Positions 37,485 through 48,432 of a stretch of DNA of 64,000 bases are shown here, piece after piece. Positions within the stretch are counted from its first letter, which is position 1. Each line of letters opens with the position of its first letter. The DNA lies in assembly GCF_037893015.1 (NCBI RefSeq), contig NC_133661.1:240443105-240507104 (forward strand), given 5' to 3'. Origin of the DNA: Macrotis lagotis. Lineage: Eukaryota > Chordata > Mammalia > Peramelemorphia > Peramelidae. A program made the position numbers and the translations under genes. The notes beneath the pieces are model-generated. The model was not told the origin of the DNA, searched no databases, and was given only the letters and a program-made list of their open reading frames with translations.

Positions 37485-37679
37485 CAGAAGTGGGGAGTCT
37501 TTTTCCATGGAGGTCCATTTGGATATTTATAACATCATTCTCGAATTATATTTTGTCAAACCTATAATTAATTCACCCCCTAAAATGCTACTAGATTTTT
37601 TGAATTTTAAGTCCCACCTGTGATTGCCTTGGCAAGGCCAGACCAACATGGCCCAAGGGCCAGAGGTTCCCTGCTCCTG
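37485..37679. mobile_element. hAT non-autonomous element (deletion derivative of the 3233-4301 type)
   Basis: About 195 bp. The ends, CAGAAGTGGGGAGTC at left and the inverted CAGGAGCAGGGAACC at right, form imperfect terminal repeats. Both flanks carry TTTAGA, the usual core of a hAT 8-bp target duplication. The left interior matches 3265-3350 and the right interior matches 4240-4290. Confidence 0.6.
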
Positions 37680-37739
37680 ATTTAGATCAAGATAAAAATT
37701 GAGGAACTTGAGCATGTGCCTATACATTTCATTAGACAA

Positions 37740-37742
<3 letters not shown>

Positions 37743-37789
<47 letters not shown>

Positions 37790-37790
37790 T
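37743..37790. repeat. (GT)n microsatellite
   Basis: About 23 GT units with one or two interruptions. Confidence 0.93.
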
Positions 37791-38099
37791 TATGCACTAA
37801 GCTGCTCCCCCAGTCAAAATTTATTTATCTGTAGAATCATATTTCCCACAGGAGCTATGAATTATTTGGTCCCAACCTGATAATACTGTAGGTAATATCT
37901 CTATCTGTTTCTAATCAAAAATATTCTTCCCAGCCACTTTATTGTGCCTATCTTCTCATCTAGGTGAAATATAATCTCTCCTCTGTAACACTGAAAAGAT
38001 TATACAATTAAATTAGTCAAACCTCTCCTCCCCTAGAGTTCCTATAAATAATTGTATAAGCATCCACCCTACCTTGAATTTTAAGAAATTATTGAAACA

Positions 38100-38260
38100 A
38101 AACCCCTGGATTCATATCCTGCCTTATTCCCTGTGTGACCTTGAATGATCATCTCATCTCTCAGGACCTCAATTTCCTTATCTGTAATATGAGGAAGTTG
38201 GTTTAGATGATTTCCACAGGTCCCTTAGAGCTCAAGATCTAAAAATCCAATGACTATAAT
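38100..38260 (+). repeat. MIR-type CORE-SINE
   Basis: GGATTCATATCCTGCC, TGTGTGACCTTGAATGATC, AATTTCCTTATCTGTAATAT and TTTAGATGATTTCCACAGG. Confidence 0.65.
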
Positions 38261-38572
38261 GGGGCATTTTTATCAATGATACGTTAAATTCCTCATTCCT
38301 GAGAAATAGGAAAATACAGTGTATAGTCTTACAAAAATGAGCTGGATAATAAAATTAGTCACAATCCATACTGAAACAAGATACTCTATTCTCCTTCACA
38401 AAGTTGTAACAACAAACACTTATATGTTGCTGATTTAACTTTTATTCATACCCAAGTTCCACAACAAGCTGATCTTGCTGAGGGTGAAACATGTCTCCTA
38501 TACATTCTTTTCAACGGTCCCCAAGGATCATATTTAATCACTTAATGCTTGTATTAAGATGTCTGATTAAGA

Positions 38573-38753
38573 CAGGGTCTCAACCTTTTTATGTCATAAA
38601 CCCGTTTGGCATACTGTTTGGAGTCTATAGAGCCCTCCTCTGTATATCTTTAAATACCTAAAATAAAACCTATAGGATTTTAATGAAACTAAATAATTTC
38701 AGTAAGAAAAATGTATCTTTTCAAGTTCAAGGACCCCAGGTTACGAATCCCTA
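38573..38753. mobile_element. hAT-type non-autonomous element, near complete
   Basis: CAGGGTCTCAACCTTTTTATG at left and AGGTTACGAATCCCTA at right form inverted ends. The flanking octamers GATTAAGA (38565-38572) and GATTGAGG (38754-38761) match at 6 of 8, as expected for an old hAT duplication. Confidence 0.7.
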
Positions 38754-39829
38754 GATTGAGGTCTAAAAAGCAATTAGATCATCCTGAGTCCTGAAAGGTT
38801 TGAATCACTCACCTGTAACTATAAATGAGCCCTCCTGTTCAACCCCACCCCTTTCCTCCCTTTAGAGTTCTTATAAATATTTAAATAAGTATTCCCCTCT
38901 AACCTACAATTTAAGAAAATGTTACTGTGACTATTGCAACTGCAAAGGCAAAACCCCTATTTGGGAAATTCCACACATTAGGTGAACTGCATCTATAATT
39001 TTTGCTTGCTTGCAATATTTCTGAACAATATTTCTCAAGGGCCCCATCCTACATGTTTGCCAAGGCCATACAGGCTTAGGCTATTTGCCAAGAAACCATC
39101 CCACAAGCAAACCTGTGACCTATCCAAAACAAAAAACAAACACAAATCCTAAGGAGCTTTAAGAAGCAAGGAAATTTTTTCTAAAGCAAAATCTAGAAAG
39201 TCTTAATCAGGGCTCTGAGATAACACTCTAGAAGGAAATATAAAAAGTCAAAGATGGTACTCAAATTGTACCATCTTCATCCACAGATCTTTTTTTCTTT
39301 GTTTCAGCACATGCTAATGTATGGGGAACAGATAAAAGCAATTTATTTGGAATTATGAGATCTGTTGTTGGGGCATGAATGAATGATGAAAGACATTATA
39401 GTAAGAAATTTAAGGAAGGAGGTGGAAGGATGGGAAGAAGGAAAGTAAAAAAGGAGTAAAGAAAGGAAGGGAGGGAAGTAAAGAAAATAAGGAGGAGAGG
39501 AAAAGGGAAGAAAGGAATGAGGGAAGGAGAGAGGAAGAGGGAAGATTTAGAGATAGCAGATAAACACCAATGAGTCAACTGGTCTGACTTAAAGGGTTCA
39601 TATTGAACAATAGTCATAGACAGGAATTAGTGAGATTGTTTTTGGCTTTGGAGACCAGGCTAAGAAATCTGGATTTGATACATCTTGATATAAGATAGAA
39701 GAGGTATTAAAAAGACAGAAAATAATCATTCACTGAACAACACCTGAGGATTTTAATGAGTTTCAAGCACAATCAATTTAAGTGTGATGTCATTCAGCTG
39801 TATTCTGCTGTCTATGCCGTCTAGCCTAC

Positions 39830-40260
39830 TCAAATCTACTGTGTTGTGGATAGGTCAGTGCTTCACATTTTAGGAAGGATTTTGATTAGCTGGTAATCTT
39901 TGAAACTATGCTATATTAGTATCAACTGATGAAACTCAGGATGTTGACCCAAGAGAGGAAAAAACTTGAGAAGCCAATGATAGCTGTTTTCACATTCTTG
40001 AAGGGCTATTATGTGGAAGAAGGAATAGACTCATTTTGTTTGGTCCCTAAAGGTAGAAGTAGCAATGGTAGCAAGTTATAAAGAGGCAAATTTAAAATTT
40101 TCTAGCAAGGCTTTCCAAAAGAACAATGGATTGCCTTGGGAAGTAATAGCTACCCTTCATTGGAAGCCTTCAAGCAAAGGTTGGGTGATCACTTGTCAGA
40201 CATATTGTATAGGATTTAATGTGTATTCTTTTTCAGGCAATGATTTGGTCAGCTTAAATT
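39830..40260 (+). repeat. CR1/L3-type LINE 3' fragment
   Basis: CTTGAAGGGCTATTATGTGG, AAGAAGGAATAGACTC, GATTGCCTTGGGAAGTAATA and GAAGCCTTCAAGCAAAGG in CR1/L3 order. A late piece with AGATGACCTCTAAAATTCC lies at about 40500-40550. Confidence 0.72.
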
Positions 40261-40559
40261 ATAGAGAAAACTTGAAAATAAATGGTTATATATGTATATT
40301 TTATATATCTATATCTATATAGATATAGATATATATAATCAATACTGAATAGCTGGAAGGCAATGTTATAAGGTGAGACACTTATGTTACAGGAGTTGGG
40401 AAAGAAATTCTGAAATTTTTCTTTCAAGGATGAGCCTTGGAGGAGCCCAGAAATTCTAAGAAGCAGAGAGAAGAGACAATTCTAGACACAAGAGAGTGTA
40501 GAGATGACCTCTAAAATTCCTTACCATTCTGAAATTATGTGCTTCCTTTATAGAGAACT

Positions 40560-40660
40560 ACTGTTTTTCTGTCCTTTATGCTTGAAGAGGACTATGACAT
40601 TAGGAAGATGATGCCATGACTTGTAAGATGAATTAACATGGTGATTGAATCTTAATAAAT
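40560..40660 (+). repeat. 'GAAGAGGACxATGACAT' SINE family, partial
   Basis: TCTGTCCTTTATGCTTGAAG, AGGACTATGACATTAGGAAG and ATGATGCCATGACTTG. Confidence 0.5.
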
Positions 40661-41116
40661 ACTCTATCCATTTATCCATCCATCCATCTATCCTTCTACC
40701 TTCCATCTTTCTCTCTGTCTTTTAACTTCTCCCATCTCACTCTCTAGAACTAGTGCTGCTAAATAAACCAAACTAAATAAATCCAATTCTTCTCACACAT
40801 CACAGATTGTTATCCCTCTCCCAGTTAAACTCTACCAATTTATTCAACTATTAGAAATTGTTAGAAGCAGCACTGGTCAGGAATGCAGCATCTTCTGGAG
40901 AAGGCCATAGTTCACTTCAGTTTCTGGAGAAATTTGTGCCCCTTTTAAGATTGAGAGTTGTTTTAATTGAAACAATTAACATCTAGCCCTGGAGTTGAAA
41001 TAGCTCAGGATTTATTTTACAAACCTGCAAGGTTTGCAGATTAAAACCTTTCTCTGAAAAGCCAGATTATAAGCAGTTTGAGGACAAGGTGAATAACAAA
41101 GGACTAAACTAGGTGA

Positions 41117-41118
41117 AA

Positions 41119-41154
<36 letters not shown>

Positions 41155-41210
41155 CAGAGACAGAGACAGAGACAGAGACAGAGACAGAGACAGAGACAGA
41201 GACAGAGAGA
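41117..41210. repeat. (GA)n then (GACAGA)n microsatellite
   Basis: About ten GA units run into about 13 near-perfect GACAGA hexamers. This is the second GAGAC-based hexamer array in the window; the other is at 27504-27573. Confidence 0.94.
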
Positions 41211-41380
41211 AACATCCATAAGAGCTGACTTAGACTCAAGTGAGTCTGACCACATGGAGGCCCATAGTTTTTCATTGGCCTAGACTGGGAGCATGTGGCT
41301 CTAGCTTAGAGAAAGACAGTATATCTGTCTTGAAAGGGGAAGGTGGGAAAGAGAGTTTCTCTTCCAGGTCTCTGAGCTTA

Positions 41381-41857
41381 CCAGATTTCCTCATGTATAA
41401 GACACATCTTTTTTCCAAAAAATTTGGTATCTAGGAACTTGGAGTGTCCTATATAGTGCTTGTAGACTTTTTTAACTTACATTTCCTGCTTTTATACTCT
41501 TCTTGTCTTTGTGCTTATTGTTTAGCATTTGTTAAGGGTATATTGACTTATGTTTTGCCACCTTCTGTCCAGAAATGGCTCAGGAAGATTTTTATCCAGT
41601 GCTGAATTCAAGTTCATACTTGTGGTCAGCCCCAGACCAGAACCCAGGCAGGAGAGCAGGCAGAGCCTTTCCTTAAGACAGTGATTCGTCATCAAATACA
41701 GATGAGGACGAGTTCATGCATGGGAGTTTTGACAATGATGAAGAGTTGAATGAATTTTATGATGAATAAAACTTGAGTTCAATAACTTTATGTAATACAT
41801 TTAAAAAAAATTTCAGGCCCCAAAATTAATGTATGTTTTATACATGGGGAAATATGG
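41381..41857 (+). mobile_element. pogo/Tigger-like DNA transposon, internally deleted
   Basis: Inverted ends: CCAGATTTCCTCATGTATAA at left and, read inverted, CCATATTTCCCCATGTATAA at right, next to TA dinucleotides (41379-41380, 41859-41860). The interior keeps a short acidic C-terminus, about 41680-41769, reading NTDEDEFM and then DEELNEFYDE before TAA. This is like the acidic tail of pogo-type transposases. About 477 bp; no catalytic domain remains. Confidence 0.7.
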
Positions 41858-43375
41858 TTAATGAATCTCCAAAGTGGTTTGGACAGGGGTGGTGCTTGGG
41901 GAGTGATTTAGTGATTTAGCACCTAACTCCAGGTACTCTACAATAAGTCCTTTGAGGAGGGGGGCAGGACAGCACTCATTGCGCATGAGCGACTCAAGGA
42001 CACAACAATTCTTCCTATCCCAAAGTTGGTGACCTTCAAGTCCAACACATCTCTTCTTGAGGTTCAAGATGACTGTTGCACCTACATAAGCTTGGCCAAG
42101 TTCAGAGTAAAAGTCAAAAGGAATTCCCTGCATTGATGCATATTTTCTTTGCATCTCAACCTCAGAGACTTGAATGCACAGTGATCTCTAATAAAAGTCA
42201 TGTATCAATGCTCTCTCTAAAAAAAGAAAGAAAGAAAGAAAGGAATTCCCTTCATCAATTGTATTTTTGAATCAAGGGAGTCTGGTTTCACATAGGCAGG
42301 AATTTTGAAATCTAGACCTCTAATTACTCATACCCACACAGTTCTCTTAATTCTAGCAAAATGATGGTTGAGCCATGACTAGTGGAATTCAGGAAAATTT
42401 GTTCCACTTTGTGCTGTTCTACTCACTAACTGAATGACCTTGGACTAGTCATTACACACTTTTAGGGCCTCATCTGGAAAATGAATGAGTCACTAGATGG
42501 AGTCTCTTCTAGCATTTGTAGACTATGACTCATTTAACTTTGCCTCCCTAACCTAATCATGATATTGAAGATACAATGATGGCTATTAGCTAATCAATGA
42601 GGAGGTTGTTTCAAGGCTTCCTGGTCAGCTATATTTGACAATATAAAAGACATCATAACATTACATCAAGCTACTTGGAACTGGGGCATGTGGGACATAG
42701 AATAGGCTCTTCCTCCCCCCACCCAGCTCCATCTATTACAATAGGTCTCAGTGGTCCCCAACAAATCATGAGTTCATGGTGTAGTTTTCTGATCATTATT
42801 AGGGCAGGACCTTGATTCCAAACTATGGTCTTCAGAGAATTGAGGGGGCAGACTTCTGTTTGTTAGTGGAGTAAGACCTCCTTGATTGAGAATTGACTCC
42901 CTCCTTGGAAAAGGCCACCACCTAAGTTGAGCTTCAGAGCTAGTAAAATTTGAATTGTAGAAGAAATTGTAGAAGAAAAAAGAAACATTGCCTCACAATT
43001 GGGGGAGGAGTTGAGCAGTAGATCAAGATCCTAGCAATAAAGAACATGCCTGGGAACATGTGACCTGATAAATTAGTAATAGGTAGAACTTTAGGGCACA
43101 GGTCCCCTGATCTTGTTCTTTCCTCTCCCAATCTATCTGGGGAAGAGCATCTTCTCAGTTTAGTCCATCCTCTCCTTAAGTAGATTAAGGGATCAAAAAC
43201 TTTGGGGTATTCCTCTCCCTGTCCCCTGGAGTTAGAAGCAGCGGGGAGTACAGTGGCACCTTTGTGCAGAGGTAGAAGACTACTTAGAACACCAACCATC
43301 AAACTTTTTTTTACTGGTTCCCTCTTTCACTCTCCATTTCCTAGGATTTAGGAAGTCCACATGGTCTCAAATCAG

Positions 43376-43460
43376 GTTAGCCCCAACTAGAAGGGATGTT
43401 TGCCTCAGCCTCTGCTCCTAGCTAGCATTACAAGCGTCAACCACCATGCCTAGTTACTTT
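43376..43460 (-). repeat. Possible 7SL/Alu-like fragment
   Basis: On the - strand it reads CTAGGCATGGTGGTTGACGC, then TGTAATGCTAGCTAGGAGC and GAGGCTGAGGCAAA, in the same order as the 5' Alu domain of 7SL RNA. Short and diverged. Confidence 0.5.
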
Positions 43461-43670
43461 CATCCTCTCCTTTCAGAAGGAGAGGTCTGTGGTTGGTTGA
43501 CATTGTATACACTTTCATATTAGTTAATATTTTGGTTAGATTTGCTGAACTGCTTTTCCCTCTCTTTTTTATGTATGTGAGGAATGGCAATTTAAGTAGG
43601 GGAGGGAGAAGGGATATATATTTTTGAACAAGGGTGATATTAAAATAAAAGATATCAATAAAATTTTAAA
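43460..43670 (+). repeat. LINE 3' tail (L1-lineage likely)
   Basis: GGGGAGGGAGAAGGGATATA, then AAATAAAAGATATCAATAAA at its end. It resembles the LINE end at 48087-48385. Confidence 0.45.
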
Positions 43671-45080
43671 AATTAATTCTGGTTTAATATATTGGACCTG
43701 AAGGAGCAGTTACTACAAAATATAGGAACATGGTCTTAGTAATATATGTGAAATAACTCTAGTCAGACCAGGTAGCACATTTTCTGCCATTATTTATCTA
43801 ACCTCATTATTGACATTTATTGGGTAAGATTCTGTGGTAGGCATTATGGATGTAAATGTGCATAAAACTCAATTCCAGTTCTCAAGAGGCTTACATTCTA
43901 ATTGGTCAGACAACACAAATACATGAAAAGGTAATAGCAATATAAGATAGCATATAGAATCATTGTATTTTAGAACTGAAAGGTAAATGAGAGATTATGG
44001 AATCCAATCTCATTTCATAGATGAGGAAACTTAGGTTAAATGCCAAATGACTAGGTATGGACTATGGAAGGTAAGTAAGGAAGAGGTCATTAATGGGTGG
44101 AGTTTTCAGTAACTCATTCATTTATTAAGGAAGGGGTGGGATTTCAACTGTGCCTAGATGGAAGCATAAGACTAAATAATAAGACAAATGTAAATGAAAA
44201 TAGTTCAGAGAATTGACCTCCCATTCATTAAATTGGCAAAGATTAATTTATTCTAACAAGCTTTGTTAAGCAACCACAATGTACAAGGTACTTGGAATAC
44301 AAAGACAAAACAAAAAGAATCTGGGTCATTAAAGGGCTTATGGTTTTACTGGGGACACTGAATACAGATAAGTTAACTTAGAGTTTATAGGAGAGAGAAA
44401 GCATAAATAATAATTGAGAAAAGGTGAGGCTTCTTGGAAACAATGGCAGCCAGGCTTAGCACTGGAAGACAGTTGAGAATTCAAAGAGGAAGTGGGGAGA
44501 AGGAAAAGTGCAAAGGAGGTTCACTTATTTTCCAAATTACTTCATATTATTCTAACACAGGGTATGTTTTAGACAAACTGACCTACTTGCTGTTCCCTGA
44601 ATTTGATGTATCATTTCTTATCTTTGTGCATTTACACTTGTACATGCAAAAATATTTATTAAACTTCTTTTTGTGGTGGCAAAGAATTGGAAGTTCAGTA
44701 CCCAAAAACTAAGGAATGACTGAACAAGTTACGGTATATGAATGTGACATAGGATTATTTAAGGTACTATAAGAAATGATGAAGGGAATGGTTTCAGAGA
44801 AGCCTAAGAAAACTTTTTTCAACTTATTCATAGTAAAATGAATAGAAGAAGAATTTCTACAATAAAACTAGTACTATAGAGAGAAAAATAATTTTCTTCA
44901 TTTAATATTTATTTATTCTCATTTTTTACAAATAATGTTTTTATACATTAATAAGATATTCTTGTCTAAGAGTAAACAAAATACCCCCACCTCCCCAAAA
45001 ATTATAGACTCACTTGAGCAATAAAATAAAGGAGAGAGAAAAAAATTAAAATTAAAATTAAAAAATAATAGTAAGAATTG

Positions 45081-45235
45081 TAGGTATGGCCAGGTGGCAC
45101 AGTGGATGGAGCACCAACCCTGGAGCCAGGAGCACCTGAGCCCACATCTGGCCCCGTACACCCAACAGTCACCCAGCTGTGTGATATGCAAGCCACCCCA
45201 ACCCCACTGCCCTGCAAAAAACCAAAAAAAGAAAA
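45081..45235 (+). mobile_element. C-rich SINE copy inside HAL1 3' UTR (antisense to HAL1)
   Basis: Recognisable as CCAGGTGGCACAGTGGATGG to CACTGCCCTGCAAAAAACC, but strikingly rich in C: GAGTTCAAATC has become GAGCCCACATC. Absent from the + strand HAL1, so it was gained by this copy or its source. Confidence 0.8.
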
Positions 45236-45272
45236 AAAAAGACCCAAAATAAAATAAAATAGTAATAATAGT

Positions 45273-45412
45273 AGGGGTGGCTGGGTGGCAGACAGAGCAC
45301 TGGCCTTTGAGTCAGGAGTACCTGGGTCCAAATCCAGCCTCAGACAACCAATGATCACCCTGCTATGCGGCCCCAGGTAGGCTGCCCAATCCCATTTGCC
45401 CTGCACCCCCCC
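45273..45412 (+). mobile_element. Second C-rich SINE copy inside HAL1 3' UTR
   Basis: GGGGTGGCTGGGTGGCAG to TTTGCCCTGCACCCCCCC. It is in the same orientation as the previous one and also shifted towards C. Internally shortened in the tRNA head. Confidence 0.78.
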
Positions 45413-45626
45413 AAAAAATAAAAATAATAATAATAAATGTGCTTCTGTCTGTGTTCGAACACCACCAACTCTGTCATGGGTGGATCACATTCTTTCTGAT
45501 AAGTCCATCACAAAATTTACTTCCATATTTTTCCACCATTGCCACTGCTGATCGCAACCCCCTCCTTTCATATTTCTCCACTACCATGTACTATATTTTC
45601 TCTCTCCTTTCACTCTGACTCTGCTG

Positions 45627-45777
45627 TAGGGTAGCTGAGTGGCGCAGCAGACAGATCCCTGGCCCTGGGGCCAAGAGGCCCCAAGCCCACATACCACCCC
45701 TTAGGCCCAGCATCTACCTGGCCCTATGGTCCTGGACAGGCCATCCAATCCCAGCCCCTTCCAAGCAGTAAAAAAGA
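45627..45777 (+). repeat. SINE-derived module of the HAL1 3' UTR (- strand HAL1 copy)
   Basis: GGGTAGCTGAGTGGCGCAG to CCTTCCAAGCAGTAAAAAAG, flanked on the HAL1 strand by AGATATAACACATTTTC and, beyond, by GAGTCAGAGTGAAAGG. The same flanks bound the module at 63169-63292 in the other HAL1. Confidence 0.82.
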
Positions 45778-46285
45778 AAATGTGTTATATCTGACCACTC
45801 TCCCTCCATGGTCCATCCTCTCCTCCATCACTCACATCACCCCCCTTCCCCCTGTCCCCCCTTCCTTCTTACTCCAGATGTCTATACCCCATTGAGTATA
45901 TATGCTGTTTCCTCTCCTAGCCACCTCTGATGAGAGTGAAGATTCCCTCATTCCCCCTTGCCTCCCCCCCTTCCATATCATTGCAATAGCTCATTGTAAT
46001 AAAGAAAAATATTATTATATGAAATATCTTGGCCTATTCTCCCTCTCTTTTTTCTTTCTCCCATTACATTTCCCTTTTTTCTATTGACTCTATTTTTACA
46101 CTATATTTTATCTTCAAATACAGCTTTCTCCTGTGCTTCATCTATAAAAGCTCCTTCTACCTGCTCTATTAACTGAGGTTCATATGAGTATTATCAGTGT
46201 CATTTTTCTATGCAGGAGTACATGCAGTTCATCATCATTAAGTCCCTCATATTTTCCCCTTCTCCTCCAATCTCCATGCTTCACC

Positions 46286-47359
46286 TCAGTCCTGTATTTG
46301 AAGATCAAACCTTCTATTCAGCTCTGGCCATTCCAACAGGAACATTTGAAATTCCCCTGGTTCATTGAAAGTCCATCTTTTTCCCTGGAAGAGTACATTC
46401 AGTTTTGCTGGGTAGTTGATTCTTGGTTGCATTCTAAGCTCTTTTGTCTGCTGGCATATTATATTCCAAGCCCTATGAGCTTTTAATGTAGTTGCTGCTA
46501 AGTCCTATGAGATCCTGATTGCAGCTCCACAGTATTTGAATTGTGTTCTTCTGGCTGCTTGTAATATTTTCTCTTTAACTTGGGAGTTCTGGAACTTGGC
46601 TATAATATTCCTAGGGGTTGGTCTTTTGGGATCTCTTTCTTGGGGGGATTGGTGGATTCTCTCCATTTCTATTTTGCCCTCTGCTTCTAGAATATCAGGG
46701 CAATTTTCCTGTAGTAATTCTTTGAAAATGATGTCAAGGCTCCTTTCCTGATCATGACTTTCAGGTATTCCAATAATTTTTAAATTATCTTTCCTAAATC
46801 TGTTTTCCATATCAGTTGCTTTTTCAATGAGATGTTTCACATTTTCTTCTAATTTTTCATTCTTTTGGTTTTGAAGTATTGAGTCCTGATTTCTTGTAAA
46901 TTTAGCAATCTCCCTGAGTTCTATTCTTTGTCTGAAGGATTTATTTTCCTCAGAGAGCTTTCTTACCTCTTTTTCCATCTGGCCAATTCTGCTTTTTAAA
47001 GCATTCTTCTCCTCAATAACTTTTTGAACTGTTTTATCCATTTGACCTAAGCTGGTTTTTAGCATGCTATTTTCTTCAGCATTTTTTTGGATTTCCTTGA
47101 CTAAGCTGCTGACTTCATTTTCATGTTTTTCCTACATCTCTCTCATTTCTTTTCCCAGTTTTTCTTCTATCTCCCTCATTTGATTTTCAAAGTCTTTTTT
47201 GAGCTCTGTCATAGCCTGAGCCCAATTTCTGTTTTTCTTGGAGTCTTTAGATGCTGGAGCTTGTGCTTCCTCATCTTCAGACTGAGTATTTTGATCCTTC
47301 TTTGGCTCATAGGCAAAATATTTCTCAATGGTATTCCTCTTTTTTCTCTGCTTGCTCAT
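46286..47359 (-). pseudogene. HAL1 ORF1 (L1 ORF1p-like RNA-binding protein), two stops
   Basis: A single reading frame of 357 codons plus a terminal TGA at 46286-46288, broken by only two in-frame stops: codon 76 (47134-47132) and codon 285 (46507-46505). The N-terminus MSKQRKKRNTIEKYF is followed by a long coiled coil (about residues 50-180; heptads around MLKTSLGQMDKTVQKVIEE and IGQMEKEVRKLSEENK). Then come the RRM-like part (DNLKIIGIPESHDQERSLD) and a C-terminal domain with NIIAKFQ and INYPAKLNVLFQGK. In L1, ORF1p forms trimers and coats the RNA (family knowledge). A HAL1 would borrow L1 ORF2p in trans. Confidence 0.85.
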
Positions 47360-48405
47360 TTTCCCAGCCTAAGCCTGCTTTTGGGGTGCTTCCTGAGCTT
47401 TTGGGACACTCCCACAAGGATCTCAGTGTTTGAGGCTCTGTCCTCCCTCCTGGTCTGTGAATGACTATAAGCACCCCCGCTTTGCCACAGAGCTGAGGTG
47501 GAGGGGCCTGCTGTTCTATTGGGGGGGGGGCTAGACTGCAATCAGGATCTGAATGTGGTCAGAACCCCAGAGTCCTGTTCCAGGGACAAAGGACAGAGCT
47601 CTGCAGTCTCTCTCCACTCCCCTCCCTAAGCTCAGCTCATGCCCTGGGGGCTCCTGCTTACCAGCTCTGCCTGCTTCAGTTTCCTGGATCTAGACTGCCT
47701 TGGCCATGCTGCTTGCTGTGTGCCCCGAGGGCTGGGCCTCACATGCTCGCTCTGGCAGAGGTCCCCCTGTGCTGTTCCCCCAAGTTGTGCCTGGTCCTCC
47801 CCAGGACATAGATCAGAAAACTCTCCCTCAGCTGTGAGCCAGCTCCCAGCACCCTTGGGCTGCCTCCAGGAGGCTGAAGTTCTTTCGCTCTGGAGGGCCA
47901 CCCCTCCAACCCCAGGGAGCAGAGCCTTTCTGCTCTTTTCCAGGTTACCTTGAGTAGGAAAACTGCCTCACTGGGTCCCTCTGTGGGTTCTGTCTCTCGA
48001 AAATTTAGTTAGAGTCCTTAGTTTATAAGTTTTATGAGAGAGCACCTAAGACACGATCCTCTCTTGTTGGCATCTTGGCTCCGCCCATGAGACAAAAATC
48101 TTTGAAAGACTTAGGAATTCTGATCAACATAACTAACCATAATTCCAAATGTCTTAAAATGAGCCATGTTACTCTGATAGAGAGAGAGATGGTGAACTTG
48201 AGTAAAAATTGAGACAAGTATCTTTGGACATAGCCAAAGCAAGAAATTATTTCACCTGCTATACATGTTTGTAGTAGAGGTGTTGTTTTTCTAGTTTTCT
48301 CAGTGGTGGAGATGCAGGTGGGGGTGAGGCAAAGGTGGCATGGGAGAGGGAGACATGGAACTAAAATAAAATAAATATCAAAATTATGTATACATGTGTA
48401 TGCAT

Positions 48406-48432
48406 ATGTGTGTGTGTGTGTGTGTGTGTGTG
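48406..48432. repeat. (TG)n microsatellite
   Basis: About 13 TG units. Confidence 0.92.

Larger units (their letters stand above)
44891..48086 (-). mobile_element. HAL1 (half-L1) element, full length, ORF2 absent
   Basis: Runs on the - strand from GGGCGGAGCCAAGATGCC (start 48086) through a GC-rich 5' UTR, ORF1 (47359-46286) and a 3' UTR to an A-rich tail at about 44891. No reverse transcriptase is present, although the ends are intact. Flanked by GAGACAAAAAT (48089-48099) and GAGAGAAAAAT (44879-44889), an 11-bp duplication with one mismatch. The 3' UTR carries a SINE-derived module (45627-45777) plus two further SINEs (45081-45235, 45273-45412). Confidence 0.82.
44560..48385 (+). mobile_element. 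LINE 3' end (L1-lineage likely), split by the HAL1 insertion
   Basis: The left part (44560-44889) has GTGGTGGCAAAGAATTGGAA, AATGACTGAACAAGTTACGG and ATAAGAAATGATGAAGGGAA. The right part (48087-48385) continues with TCTGATCAACATAACTAACC, TTTGGACATAGCCAAAGC and TACATGTTTGTAGTAGAGG, ending ATAAAATAAATATC. The two halves are consecutive in the LINE, so the HAL1 between them came later. Confidence 0.65.

Noticed and set aside
41012..41275. Open frame with Ser-Val repeats on the - strand
   Set aside because: Translation of the GACAGA hexamer array.
45002..45406. 134-codon and 90-codon frames on the - strand
   Set aside because: They translate SINE copies in the HAL1 3' UTR.
47639..47953. 104-codon and 89-codon overlapping frames
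   Set aside because: They lie in the GC-rich HAL1 5' UTR on both strands and match no protein family that I recognise.
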